DNA of 64,000 nt from Crocodylus rhombifer (Eukaryota > Chordata > Crocodylia > Crocodylidae). The DNA is taken from assembly GCA_038503035.1 (NCBI GenBank), contig JAVSML010024346.1, forward strand, positions 744,001 through 808,000, given 5' to 3'. Shown here piece after piece: positions 27,091 to 37,760 of the stretch (the stretch's first letter is position 1; the number at the start of each line of letters is the position of its first letter). Both the position numbers and the translations under genes were made by a program. The notes beneath the pieces are model-generated. The model made no database searches. It was not told the origin of the DNA and saw only the letters and a list, made by a program, of their open reading frames with translations.

Positions 27091-27424
27091 TTGGAGTGGC
27101 ACTTGGGAGCAGCGTGGTGCATAGGCAGCGGAAAGCCAGGGCTTGGGGGGCCTGAGCCCCTGCAAACTTATTTTGCGGCACTGCTCGGCGTGCAGCCAGG
27201 CCAGCGCCCCAAACACGCTCAGCTCCACGTGGCTGAGGAAGAAGAGGCTACCCGTGCACGCATCGCACTGCACAGAGCACGATGGGGGTTGTAGTTCTCA
27301 TGCTGATGCCTGCACTCAACCCCCGCCCCCCAATAATATTTTCTCCCCCAGTCTATGGTGTGGGGCTGCTTTGTGGCATGCCTGCCAAAAAGGGTGCCCC
27401 CCACCTCGATCTACTTACTCATTC

Positions 27425-27538
27425 CAACCCTTGTCCAGGATGGTCGTGACAGGACTGAGCTGCCTCGGACAGGGGGCTGGACTGGCTGGCCTCTAGATGG
27501 CCCTGACGACCCTCCACTTTTCTGTGATCCTAGAAAAT
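27425..27538 (+). mobile_element. CR1 3' tail fragment
   Basis: GTGACAGGACTGAGCTGCCT, GGGGGCTGGACTGGCTGGCC, then CCCTGACGACCCTCC and TGTGATCC: a diverged CR1 end just outside the RAB6A promoter. Confidence 0.6.
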
Positions 27539-28234
27539 GCTCGATGGATGGGAACAAACCCAACCTCACCACTCCTTTGCATTTTTCCCACGCTGCTGGA
27601 TAAGCCTCTGCGTTTTCCCATGCGCACCCTTCATGTTAAAGACAGGAAGTGGAGGGGCTGCGAGTCAAAAGCATGGTGGAGACGCTGGTAAATTCTAAGC
27701 TAAGGGCTGGAGTCATTATCGGGGCTGGCATTAGAGCAGTGCAAAGCACCCCGGCTTGCCCTTGTAGCCTTGACAATGACTAGTAGCTGTCAAATCCAGG
27801 ACTGCAGTGGGTATGGTTGTCTAACAAAGCCCAGGGGCCTGATAGCAAGCTTTGCCCCTGGCCCCCAAAAGGAAAGCCCTGACTGTTCCCCATTGCACCT
27901 CATTCAGTACACAGGCCTCAGAGTCGGGGCAGGGGAGAGAGGCCAAAGCAGCTTTAAACCACCTCTGCTGATCCATTATTTTGGGATCAGTGAGGGACGG
28001 TCAAGGTAAAGCACACTGCAGCACTGTCCTCCCCTGGCTGGCTGGAGTAGCCTGAGCCCTGCAGCTCTCCCCAGCTACAATCTCTTACCAATGCTCCCCC
28101 ACTAGGTGCTGCCTGATGCCGGAAGGGAGGAGGGAAGTTGATACCCAGCTTGTTTCACACTACGGGAAGATTTTCCTTCTGCCAGCCAACTTCCCTAATG
28201 ACGAGATTGAGCTGCTACTTGGCCCCTTTGCACT

Positions 28235-28370
28235 AGCACCAGGCGGGGGAATTGGCATAAGCAGAAGTTGGGCCCTATATGACTTGCCCCAGGTCACAGA
28301 GCAAACTAGGGATGGATTAAGCCAGAGTTCTTGTTTAGACCACACCTTTTCCCCTGCAGAGAGGGCTGGG
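28235..28370 (-). repeat. MIR-type SINE, reverse
   Basis: TTGCCCCAGGTCACAGAGCA, GGATTAAGCCAGAGTTCTTG and TTTAGACCACA fit the reverse of a MIR. Confidence 0.68.
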
Positions 28371-29714
28371 CTAAATAGACCCCCAACCTTAATGTTATCA
28401 AGACAAACCATCTCCTCCAGCCTCTTGGTCTTGGGTACAAAGAGCGGCTGCTGCGGGTTTGTGCTCTAAGCTGGGTCCCCAGGCTCACACGTGTAACTTC
28501 AACTTTGCCCTCCCCATGATGACAAACCTTGCAACGTGTTTCAATGAGCCATTTAAAAACCTTAGTCATGAATGATTCAAATCTCTCGTATTGTCACGGC
28601 TTGGCAGGCTCCTAGTATGACAGACCCAGATTGCTTGCAAAGGAAAAGGCAGAGCCTATCACAGCTTAGCCTTTAAACAGCTTTTGCAAGCAGACTGTGT
28701 AGGGAATGTATTTTTTTTTCCCCTGCTGAGAGCTATTCATTTTCTGTTGTCCTCTCCCAAGTAGCCATCGAGGTAGCTCTGGAGTTGGGGATTATAATTA
28801 CTTTGGACTAGCTCCAAAGTCTTAGACATCAATCTATCACTGCTGCTGTGGCTGCTACTAGGCTTTCATGCAGCTGCGGCATTTGTACCTCTGTCTGATA
28901 TAACACTTTCTTCCTCTGCCACCAGCAGCTTCTCAAGCTTCAGCTCCTGTCCTGAGATTAAAAAAAAAAAAAAAAGCCTGGCCCATTTTGGCTTCCCTGC
29001 TATGTATTTTAAGCAGACATTGAAAGTCATGCACTTCCGTTGCTGCGAGTCTTGAGAGAATCAGAATTTTCCAGACTGGTTGCCAAAAGAGCCCGAGATC
29101 CTGAGCTGAGGACAAGCTGCCTTTGGTGCACATCAGCTGTAAGTCTGCAATGATCTTCAAATTCCCTCAATCCAGAGGGAAGTCCGGACATTGTGCACAT
29201 CCCCCGCATAAACAGAGCAATGCTTGAGGTTACCATCATTTATACTGGCTGTCGAGGGTCTGCAGGATAACAGTAACTTGGCCACCTCATTCCTTTCGTC
29301 ATGCGTTTGCCCTAGGATGTGGATCCAAGCATGCTGCGGTAGAGGGGAATCCTCCAGGGACCATGAGACACAGCTGTCTGTACTGATGGAGCGGGGCAAG
29401 CCAGCAGCAGGAGCCCTGGAAATCAGGCCTCATATTTTTTACTGTCTCCTGCATACATTAATGCCTGTATAGCTTGGTCAGCCCCAGTCTGTCAAACAAG
29501 TCACTGTTTTCCTTTTGATGCTGTGATCTGCCAGGGTGGGTTGTATTAAGACTGAGAAAATATACTGCCTTCATTACTTATTCTCTTATTGATTAGACCC
29601 CAGCAGTCTTATGAGCTGCATAAGTGTAGAAGAAAATGTTCTCCCAAGGATGGAAATCATAACAGCCTTGCCCTCAGAAACACTGGCAAAGCTCGTGCTG
29701 GCATTGGTGGGATT

Positions 29715-29890
29715 TACAGGCTGGGCTAGTGGACAAAAGTGCTGGTCTGGGACTCGGGACACCTGGGCTCTTTTTCTCTGCTCTGCCACTAGCCAGCTGG
29801 GTGATCTTGGGCATGTCACTTCACTTCTGGGCTCACTTTCCCCAAGTGTGAAATGGAGATGATGCTACTGTCCTCCTTCATAATCACCTT
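29715..29890 (+). repeat. MIR-type SINE
   Basis: CTGCTCTGCCACTAGCCAGC, GTGATCTTGGGCATGTCACT, TTCACTTCTGGGCTCACTTT, then GAAATGGAGATGATG: the conserved order of a MIR core and tail. Confidence 0.82.
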
Positions 29891-31204
29891 TCAGACCAAC
29901 TGATGCAAAGCATTAGGTAAGAACTAGAAATTTTTTTATTGTTTAGGACATCCATGCATTTAAGGGAAGAATAGGGCTCCTGACCACGTACATCAGGCAG
30001 AGGATCCAATTTGGACGAGCATACCTTGGAGTCAGCAGGTGCAAGTCCCACGCAAGACCTCAAGTGAAATTTAGCAGTGATGTCAGTCAGTGGAAGTTAA
30101 ACGTCAGGAGTAAATGGATCGGGAAGCAGGTGGATGTGGGCGTAATTGGCTAAGGAGCATCTCTGATTGGGCTTTCAGGGAGCCTGCCAAACAAGAACAA
30201 CTGACAGGCAGAGAGGGAGGAAAATGGGCTGAAGCAGGGAGAGGAAGGTGCAAAAATAAATCAGGCTCTCTATTTTAATGTAAGCCTGCCCCACCCCCGG
30301 GCAGCAGACTGAGCCTGGCATTTGCAGATGCCAGTTGCAGATTTCAGTGGGCATCCCCTCACCCCAGAGCTGGAATTGCCCCCCAAAGAATAGCACATGG
30401 GTGTCATTTATGCTTGTTTTGCCTAGATTGGGGCAGGTGACATTTAGCCACATGTCTTTGATCTACTTTGCAGCTGCCTGGGAGCCCAAGGATCAGTCAA
30501 ACCCACTGAGGCAGGGGGATGCACGTTGTGCCACGCCAAACCCACACACTAAAGGCAGATTTGCCCCTTAGTTGAGGTCAGATGGGCTTTGGGATTCCTG
30601 CTGGGGGATGTGACTTGAAGATCAGCTGGGAGATCTGCAGGAGCCTGGCCAGCCAAGATGGCAATGGGCAGGGCCACTAAACTAGCACATGCCCTCATTT
30701 CTTGGGTCAGGTCCCCTAACCTGCCAATGTCACCTATGTTTTGGCCTCAGCAAGCCGCCTCCAGGTCCCCCACTGCAGGAGAGGTAATGGCTGCTTTGTA
30801 CCTCTGCGGCCTCCCACATCCACCAGGGTCTCTGCCAGCAAGCTGGACGTCAGAAATAATGACTGAGAGTTTCTCTGAGGCAAACAGCCCATTGGATTGG
30901 CATGGCTAAGGCACTACAGTTTCTGTAGCCAAGAGCACACACAGGAGAGATGTAGCTAGTATCACGTCCAGCCACCTTTGACTGCCCCGCCTGAATAACC
31001 AGGTGCTACTTTACAGCTGCCAGCAGCCTTCGATACTGGTCCAGAACAAGGCTTGAACACCTGTTTCTGGCACCACAGGAGGATACTGTGCCATCACACC
31101 GCATGGGCTGCATGTAGCCCACCAAATATTGGGAAGGTACAACATCTCTCAGAGGCTGAGCATTTCCTAGTGCAGTCTGAAGACCACTGGCACCAGTGAT
31201 GGGC

Positions 31205-31290
31205 ATCTCTCTGGCTTTGAGCAGTGGGTTGGACTAGATGTGACCTCCTGAGGTCCCTTCCCACCCGCATGCTGTATGAGTCTATGATTA
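31205..31290 (+). mobile_element. CR1 3' tail fragment
   Basis: GAGCAGTGGGTTGGACTAGA, TGACCTCCTGAGGTCCCTTC, then GAGTCTATGATT: classical CR1 tail, strongly 5' truncated. Confidence 0.72.
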
Positions 31291-33197
31291 GCCCAGCTGA
31301 ATTTGTAGATCACTTGGATGCACAGCCATTTAGCTGAAGGTTCACAAGAAGATCATTTTCCTTCACCTGGCTCAGTGCCCATTGTGAATACCTTTCATTC
31401 AGCTTTCACCATTTCGTTCCTCCATTTCCGGTCTGTGCCTGATTAATAGGAAAGATCCAATGAACCTTTCTGCTTTGGGGGTTTTCTCTCAGCCACTCTG
31501 TAAGCAGGCCCCTACCCCATTGTTGAAGTAAAGAGGGAGCCAGGGATCAGCTGGCCAGCTCCAGTCGTCTCAACAAACTGACAGGGGCTGGAAGAAGCAG
31601 GACAGAGGCCTGACTGACCAAGGAGGAAAGCCCCTGGGAAGCTTCAGAAAGATAAATGTTTTGGAGCTTGGATGTGATGGTTGGAAAGGCTGGGAGTGCT
31701 GGCTCTGGACAACAGTGGAGAGTAAGTATGTTGTAGCTTGGTGCCATGGTGTGGTATTAACCCAGCCTTTTGTTTAAGAGCGGAGGCTCATATTTTGCTT
31801 TTGTGTTTAAATACCAGAGGACCAGCTTGTGGCTGCAGAGGTGGAGGAAGCTACCAAGGAGGGTCCAGGCCCTTTGAAGGATTGGTAGGGGGGAGGCATT
31901 GCTGTTAGCAGAAGGACTGTGGTGTCGGACAGCAGAGACTGGGACAAACCCGGAGCCCACAAAGGTGAGAACAAGGGCCAAGGGGTCTACAGTCTTGAGA
32001 CAGTAGACCTCAGGCAGAGGAGCCCAGCCAAAGTAAAGTGCATGACCAGAGAAGGGCCTAAGACCCAAAGCAACCCCTGCCCTATGGGGATAGCCTCCAT
32101 GTCCGATTCTAACATCAAGGCAGGTGAGACAACAGCGTGGGCCCTGAGAGCCCAGAGGGGGCTAGCAAGGCAGGACCCCAGTGCCAGACACACGACACAC
32201 TCATCTCACCACTACACAAGCTCACAATTTAGAAGCAGAATTACAGGCTGTTTTGAGAAACCTTTGGTTTCTCATTTCTAGTTTCAATCATTTCTCTCTC
32301 GTATTCCTTCAACATGATTAGCTGTTTCTCTGAGGGATTTTGGGGGGGGTCTTGAACTGCCTGTGAACGGAGGGGGAAATGGGATTTTAATAAGGTGATG
32401 AATTTCAAATCTGTTTTAATAAAGACATGAACAAGGACTTTTAATTTCCTTTGTACCTGGCATTCATTAAATCCCTCATCTCTCCCATCTTGGGGAGCAT
32501 TTTAAGGCTGTTCATCATAGGCCCGTTATTGCTATGATGACAAAAAGAAAAACTAAGCTAGAAAAAGTCTGTTTCCTGGCTTTAATGTCATGTTAAACAT
32601 ACATGTTTTCTTCGTTTTTGTTGACTTCCTTTCTGATATTGCCTTTGATTCTTCTCTGATAGAAATCCAGTAATTCCCATTCATTTCAGTGGGAGTTACA
32701 TACCTTGAATAGGGAACTCTGTGTTTGTATTGGAAGTCATGATACATTGTGATTGTTGCTGTGCCCAAGGGCTTTAATGAAGATCAGTGTCCCACTGTAC
32801 AGGGATGTTCACGTGCCCCATACAGCTTCAGTAGTAGGTCCTGATCCGAAGTCTGTTAGAGGCAGCGGGAGTCCAGTTGACTTCAGTTCGCTTCATATTA
32901 GCTCTAAAGAAGACAAAGAGATGAAAAGGCTGGAAGAGAAGAAGACAGGCAAAGCTAACTGGGTTTTATGCACATGATTATGTTTTGTTTTGCAATCAGA
33001 TGAAGTACAGATCTTCCTCCAACTGCCTCTCAATCCCACTACTGTGAAACAACTGGTTTCTTTTGAGCACCACGGTGGAGACGGGTGTTGCAAAGAGAAT
33101 GAAATGGAAGCAAAACAGCAGCCTCCGAGACTGGTTCTGGGGAAGTTGTCTGAGGCATGCGGGACAGCATCAATTGTGGAAGGGAATGGGTGATGCT

Positions 33198-33919
33198 CAC
33201 GGGTGGATCTAGGATTTTGAAAAGGTAGGGTGCAGCTGGTGTGGTGTATTATCACGTATGAAATGATGTACATTTTTCTCCAGTTAAAGAGAAACCAGAT
33301 GCTTTACTAATATGCTAGTGGGCCAGCACTATACAACTATAACTATTGCAATGTGAATTCGTTTGCTAGATTATATATACAAAATTAAAAAAACAACAAA
33401 CTAGACAAAAAAAAATAGTTAAAAGATATTGCATCATTAGTCCTCTAGTCATTATACAGTAGTTAAATATATGACTCTAATTTAGACTGATAAAACAAAA
33501 TCTATCCTTCTTGAGTGTCCGATACTTCACTGTTAGTCATTTCTATACCCAAGTTAATATGACCACACCTAAATTAAGGTTTTTAGCTAGAGCTACAATC
33601 AGTCTCAAGAGCTGTGAAATAGAAGAGAGACATGACCAGGAATAGCTAACAGACAGCAACGTTGCAAAAGGAAGGATAGTTTGAATAGTGGAATATCGAA
33701 ACTATTAAAAAGGGGAGAGGGTTGTTAACACCTGTGAACTGGAGAGAGATTATCAAGAATCGGGGAGACGACAATGAGCCATGAAGTCAATTGACTGTCA
33801 TCACTGCCTGAATAGAAATTTGGCTGCCCCTATGAAGGTGCTGGTTTTAAATTCTGGGTAAAACAGGCATCAAAGGGGATTGCAACTACACCACCACACC
33901 CCTGCCTGCATCCGCCCTG
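33198..33919. mobile_element. hAT-type non-autonomous element with 8-bp duplication, 722 bp
   Basis: Ends CACGGGTGGATCTAGG and (complement) CAGGGCGGATGCAGG, flanked by identical GTGATGCT at 33190-33197 and 33920-33927. Shares blocks with the element at 45954-46473 (GACAATGAGCCATGAAGTCA, GAGGGTTGTT, the opening TAGGGTG block). 8-bp duplications and short imperfect ends are hAT features. No transposase frame is seen. Confidence 0.85.
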
Positions 33920-33936
33920 GTGATGCTGAATCATAG

Positions 33937-34088
33937 TGGAGCAACATGAATTTCTGTAGACTCAAATGATAGAAGGCAGGGTAGATTTGCACCACTCATA
34001 TGTATGAGTCAAGCTGAGCATATATGTGAGTGGTCCAAATCTACACTGCCTTCTATCATTCAATTCTACAGAAATTCATGTTGCTCCA
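33937..34088. mobile_element. Hairpin MITE, about 67-bp arms
   Basis: Left arm from TGGAGCAACATGAATTTCTG (33937) to CCACTCATATGT is matched by its complement on the right, ending CATGTTGCTCCA (34088), with only a handful of mismatches over about 67 bases and a short central loop near 34005-34018. Directly followed by a (TA)n(GA)n microsatellite and 17 bases downstream of the hAT element ending at 33919. No coding capacity. Confidence 0.85.
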
Positions 34089-34090
34089 CC

Positions 34091-34125
<35 letters not shown>

Positions 34126-34180
34126 TCTTTATCTATAGATATATCTATATCTATCTAGCTATATAAAGAGAGAGAGGAGA
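34089..34180. repeat. Compound (TA)n(GA)n / GATA-like microsatellite
   Basis: CCATATATATATATATAT, then AGAGAGAGAGAGAGAGAGAT, a run of TATCTATAGATATATCTATA units and a second GAGAGAGAG block. It starts at the edge of the hairpin MITE. Confidence 0.88.
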
Positions 34181-34532
34181 GAATGATGTCATGGCTAGGG
34201 CTCTCTCCACAGCCCAGCACTGGGGGTGTGGGAAGGGAGACTATTCAAATGCATGGAGAAAGAAGGGATTTTTGGAACTGGGAAGGAAGATGATTGCACT
34301 GTCACTTTGTTTTTCTCCTTATGCATAGTCTTCTTATTATATGAACTGCAGTAGTGTTACAAGACCCCAATCCCAGAACAGGACCCCAATGTACAGGATG
34401 CTGTGTACAGACACACACCTGTTCCAAGAAACTCACCAACTAAGTAGATACCTCAGTGACCTATCACAGGACGATGTTACAAGAATGAATGGCTGGAAGT
34501 TGCAGCCAGGTAAATTCTAATTAGAAATATGG

Positions 34533-34810
34533 TATCTTTTATTAGACCAACTCAAATAGTTGGAAAAATTCTTCTTTGCAAGCTTTTGGATACAGATACC
34601 CTTTGTCAGGCTGAGGAAGCATCTGCAATTTGTCTGTGCCCTTCCTGGATAGAATAGTCCTCAGCCTGACAAAGGGTGTTTGTACCTGAAAGCTTGCAAA
34701 GAAGAATTTTTCCAACTGTTTGAGTTGGTCTAATCAAAGATATTGGATTTACCCCAAGAACCTTGTCTGCCTACGTCCTTAGACCAACCTAGCTACAACC
34801 TATACCCCTG
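34533..34810 (-). mobile_element. Palindromic SINE-like repeat, copy F, with 14-bp target duplication
   Basis: Same family as the 5911-6204 element: arms TATTAGACCAACTCAAATAG / GAGTTGGTCTAATCAAAGAT and a shared TTGCAAGCTTTTGG / CTGAAAGCTTGCAA block, with the asymmetric head (GTTGTAGCTAGGTTGGTC on the minus strand) at the right end. Flanked by AATTAGAAATATGG (34519-34532) and AATTAGAAATACGG (34811-34824), one mismatch. The 278-bp length agrees with copy B. Confidence 0.8.
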
Positions 34811-35479
34811 AATTAGAAATACGGCACTGATTATTAACAGGGAAGGCAGCAGTGGCTCAAAGCTACCATAGAAGCCAGCATGATTTTCAAGTGCACAGCT
34901 GAGCAGTCTGCAGCAGCTCCTCTCCCACTCAAATAACCCCACAGAGCTGCAGAAACGAAAACCTGTTTTTCCCCATGTATCATCAACACTGTTGGTCATC
35001 AAGGCTGATGATTTCAATAGGAACCACCAATTTTGTGTGGGGATCTTGATTTCAGTGAAGATGCATGGGGCTGGGATTCAGAGGGGCTTAGCAGTGCTCC
35101 AGTGGAAGAGACTGGGAGCTGTAGGGGCTCAGCACCTTGGAAAATCAGGCCCAGAGAGTCTCGTCGAGTAAAATAGTGAGTGAAGGGTCAATGAGCAACA
35201 GCTCCTGAACATTGTGATCTGATTTCCAATCCATTACAACCACTTACACTAGAGAAGAGTGAAGGTTTCTACCCTGGCTTCAGGTGGGTTAAGTGTGCAC
35301 AGACCCAGGCAACCATGGGGCAGTAGAGATTCGTTCAGAGTCAAATCTGATCTGCAGAGTAGCAGTGCCTGGAGTGCACTGGGAAGAGCAGCAGTTGGAA
35401 GCTCAGGGCCCCCTCGCTCAGAGGAGACGACATCTGCAGGTGGATGTTGGAGAGGACCATGCTCAACAGCAGGAGAACA

Positions 35480-35838
35480 AAGCAGAGCTTCCCAGGCTGT
35501 TTAGTTACCAAAAAAGATTAAAAGGGCAGGGATACATTTATTGGGGGGGAAAGGATGACAGAAAGGGGGTGTAATGTGTAGAGTTGCTTTCCGTCCCTGA
35601 GTTGCAGAACAGAGCGGATGGTGTTTCCCAGACTTCTGGGCTTTGCTGGTTGCCACATGGGGCCTGGAAAGATTTTTTCTGCAGGTGTGGAGTGGGGGGG
35701 TAGAGGTGGTTGGCTACATGGTGCACAGTTGTGTGACAGGGTTGCTTGTGCAGTTGTAGGACTGTGTCAGACAAGCACTTGTGTGGGACGGTTTGGATAG
35801 GGATGTACCTGACTTGAGCAGCGGGCTGGACTAGATGG
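35480..35838 (+). mobile_element. CR1-like 3' UTR fragment, interrupted on the right
   Basis: AGGCTGTTTAGTTACCAAAA, then GAGTTGCAGAACAGAGCGGA and GAGCAGCGGGCTGGACTAGA near the right end. The final GGTCCCTTCC tail is missing because a hAT-like element starts at about 35839. Assignment of the middle is uncertain. Confidence 0.5.
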
Positions 35839-36209
35839 CGGGGGCAACATTTTTGGCACAAATACCACACATTAGCCTTGCACCTTCCCTAAGTGACTGC
35901 AATCCCTTTCCCCTACCTGGCCCGCTGCTTCGCTTTCTGCTCTTTGCCCTGTCCTCCCTGACAAAAGTGCTGCTCTGCTCTGCACTACGTGCCTGCTCTG
36001 CTGTCTGCTCTGTCACTTGTTCTCCCTGCCTGATCTGCTGCTTTTCTGTCTGCTCCTTCACTTGTGCTCCCTGCCTGATCTGCTGCTCTGCTCTCTGCTT
36101 CCCAGCCTATCTGCCACTATGCTGCCTGTCCCCAACCCAGTCTACCATTTGCCACACAGAGGCTGCCTGTGTCACTTGTGGTGATGCTGCTGCAGGTTGG
36201 TCACCCCTG
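35839..36209. mobile_element. hAT-like element carrying a GAGCAG minisatellite
   Basis: Left end CGGGGGCAACATTTTTGGC and right end GGTTGGTCACCCCTG, whose complement CAGGGGTGACCAACC matches in outline. The middle (about 35930-36110) is a minisatellite of GCTCCCTGCCTGATCTGCTG-like units. Its right end directly abuts the CTCTAGAC target site of the next element. Confidence 0.6.
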
Positions 36210-36217
36210 CTCTAGAC

Positions 36218-36720
36218 CATAGTTTCTCAACCTATGGTACGCATACCCCTGGGGGTACACAGGACACAGGCAGGAGGTATGTATGTATCCCAACACTCTC
36301 TCCCTCTCTCACCCTCTTTTCCTTTCTCATGCCCTCTTTTCCTCGCCCCTTCTTCCTCTCAAAACTATGGCAAAAAATTTGGTGCGCCATGCACTGCACA
36401 GCACTTTAAATTCTCCAGTAATAATTTGCATGCCATGCTTTGTCTGGCACTGGGTTCAGCCCTCCTAGCTTTGGCCAACATCACCTCTAGCCCAGGTACA
36501 TATCTGAGTTGTCCACCCCGGCTGTAAAAGGTGGCAACCCTACCCACACCAGATCAGACATCTGGCATATGACGGCCTTATGTACACAGCCCTTCTTCCA
36601 ACATACGGCACACGTTAGTCTGTAAATATAAAATCCCCTGAAAAAATTGAGTGTTGGGGTAGTTATTAAAATTTTCAGAAGTTAGGGGGTACATGCTACT
36701 TAAGAGGTTGAGAAACACTG
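36218..36720. mobile_element. hAT-Charlie-like element with perfect 8-bp duplication, 503 bp
   Basis: Left end CATAGTTTCTCAACCT and right end (complement) CAGTGTTTCTCAACCT, flanked on both sides by CTCTAGAC (36210-36217 and 36721-36728). The TTCTCAACC termini are those of MER5/Charlie-type hAT elements. The interior has a pyrimidine-rich TCTCTCCCTCTCTC stretch and no transposase. Confidence 0.9.
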
Positions 36721-37384
36721 CTCTAGACAATGCCTTACAGCTCGATTGAGAGGAAAAATCGGTGAGTGCTGGCTCATGCCCAGAGCAGAAGGTCTGCCCC
36801 TGTTTCTAAGCAGCCCAGAATCCCATGTTTATTCAAGACGGACACAGTGTGACACCAGCAACACCCTGGCTTTGTCGGGGACAGCCCAATCTCACCCCAC
36901 CAGCAACACAACCTGACAACAGCCCCACATAGCTGCTGACCAGCCGCTGCCTGCGCGGGGCTGTCTGGCAGGATGCTTCTGCAGGTCATGTCACCGTGCC
37001 AGGACACAATGAGCTCGCGTGCATCTCGGAACCCCCCGCTTGTGACATCAGAGTGCAACGCTGTGACATCACAAGGCTCCTGGCCCTCGGACACAAGCTG
37101 GACTCGGGGGTCGTGGGTGCACTGGGGCCCCCAGGTTAGAAGCTGTGGCAGATGGGATGTTTCTGTTTCGGGGGGCCTGTTCCCAGGGCCTCTCTCTCGG
37201 CGGCTGTGATCTGTTTTCTCCCTCCACGGCTGCTGGGGAGACGCCCTGTGTGCATGCAACAATTGGCCTCCAGCCCAGCTCCCCCTGCCCTGAGCCAGGG
37301 GGACGAGACTGGCCTGCCTGCCCTGGAACCCCTGCCCCTGCCTGGCACGGGACAACACACAGGCTCCCCCTCCCTCCCCCTGCC

Positions 37385-37560
37385 CTTGGCCACACTCAAC
37401 ATGGTTGCCACGGCAGGAAAGGGCGTGGCAGCCAATCAGCGAGCCAGCTTGATTCATGCCTCCAGAGCCCGGTGGCCAAGCCTGTGGCGTGGCCCAATCA
37501 GGGCACAGGGAAAGGGAGTGGGGCGGGGGGAGGCATCACGTTAAGCTGCCTCTGCTTGCA
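37385..37560. promoter_or_regulatory. Possible orphan promoter-like block
   Basis: GC-rich sequence with two identical CCAATCAG boxes (37432-37439, 37494-37501) and a GC box GGGGCGGGG (37520-37528). A little to the left two TGACATCA CRE-like motifs occur (37040-37047, 37064-37071). No recognised exon follows on either strand, and no repeat family explains the block. Weak call. Confidence 0.35.
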
Positions 37561-37722
37561 GTGTGGTTGCACCACGCAGCAGCTGCCACGTTTCCCTTCC
37601 CTGCCTGCCTTTGCTCCCTGTAGTGACACCATCGCCACCATCATCCGCACCCGTCTCCCCGTTCCTACTGGCTTTTGGCCTCTCCTTGCCGTTCGCCCAC
37701 CCAGTCTCACACCCCAAGTTTG

Positions 37723-37760
37723 CTGGCTCTTATAGACCTCAGGCCGTCTATAAGAGCCAG
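37723..37760. repeat. Perfect 15-bp hairpin with 8-base loop
   Basis: CTGGCTCTTATAGAC, loop CTCAGGCC, then the exact complement. The stem contains a CTATAAG motif readable on both strands. Confidence 0.9.

Larger units (their letters stand above)
27540..33189. other. Unassigned intergenic sequence
   Basis: Between the RAB6A promoter and the first large hAT element. Holds MIR copies and a CR1 tail, listed separately, plus an A16 tract near 28960-28975. No exon recognised. Confidence 0.5.

Noticed and set aside
36774..37457. 227-codon minus-strand frame
   Set aside because: GC-rich sequence with open frames in several phases on both strands, no recognisable domain and no splice or start context.
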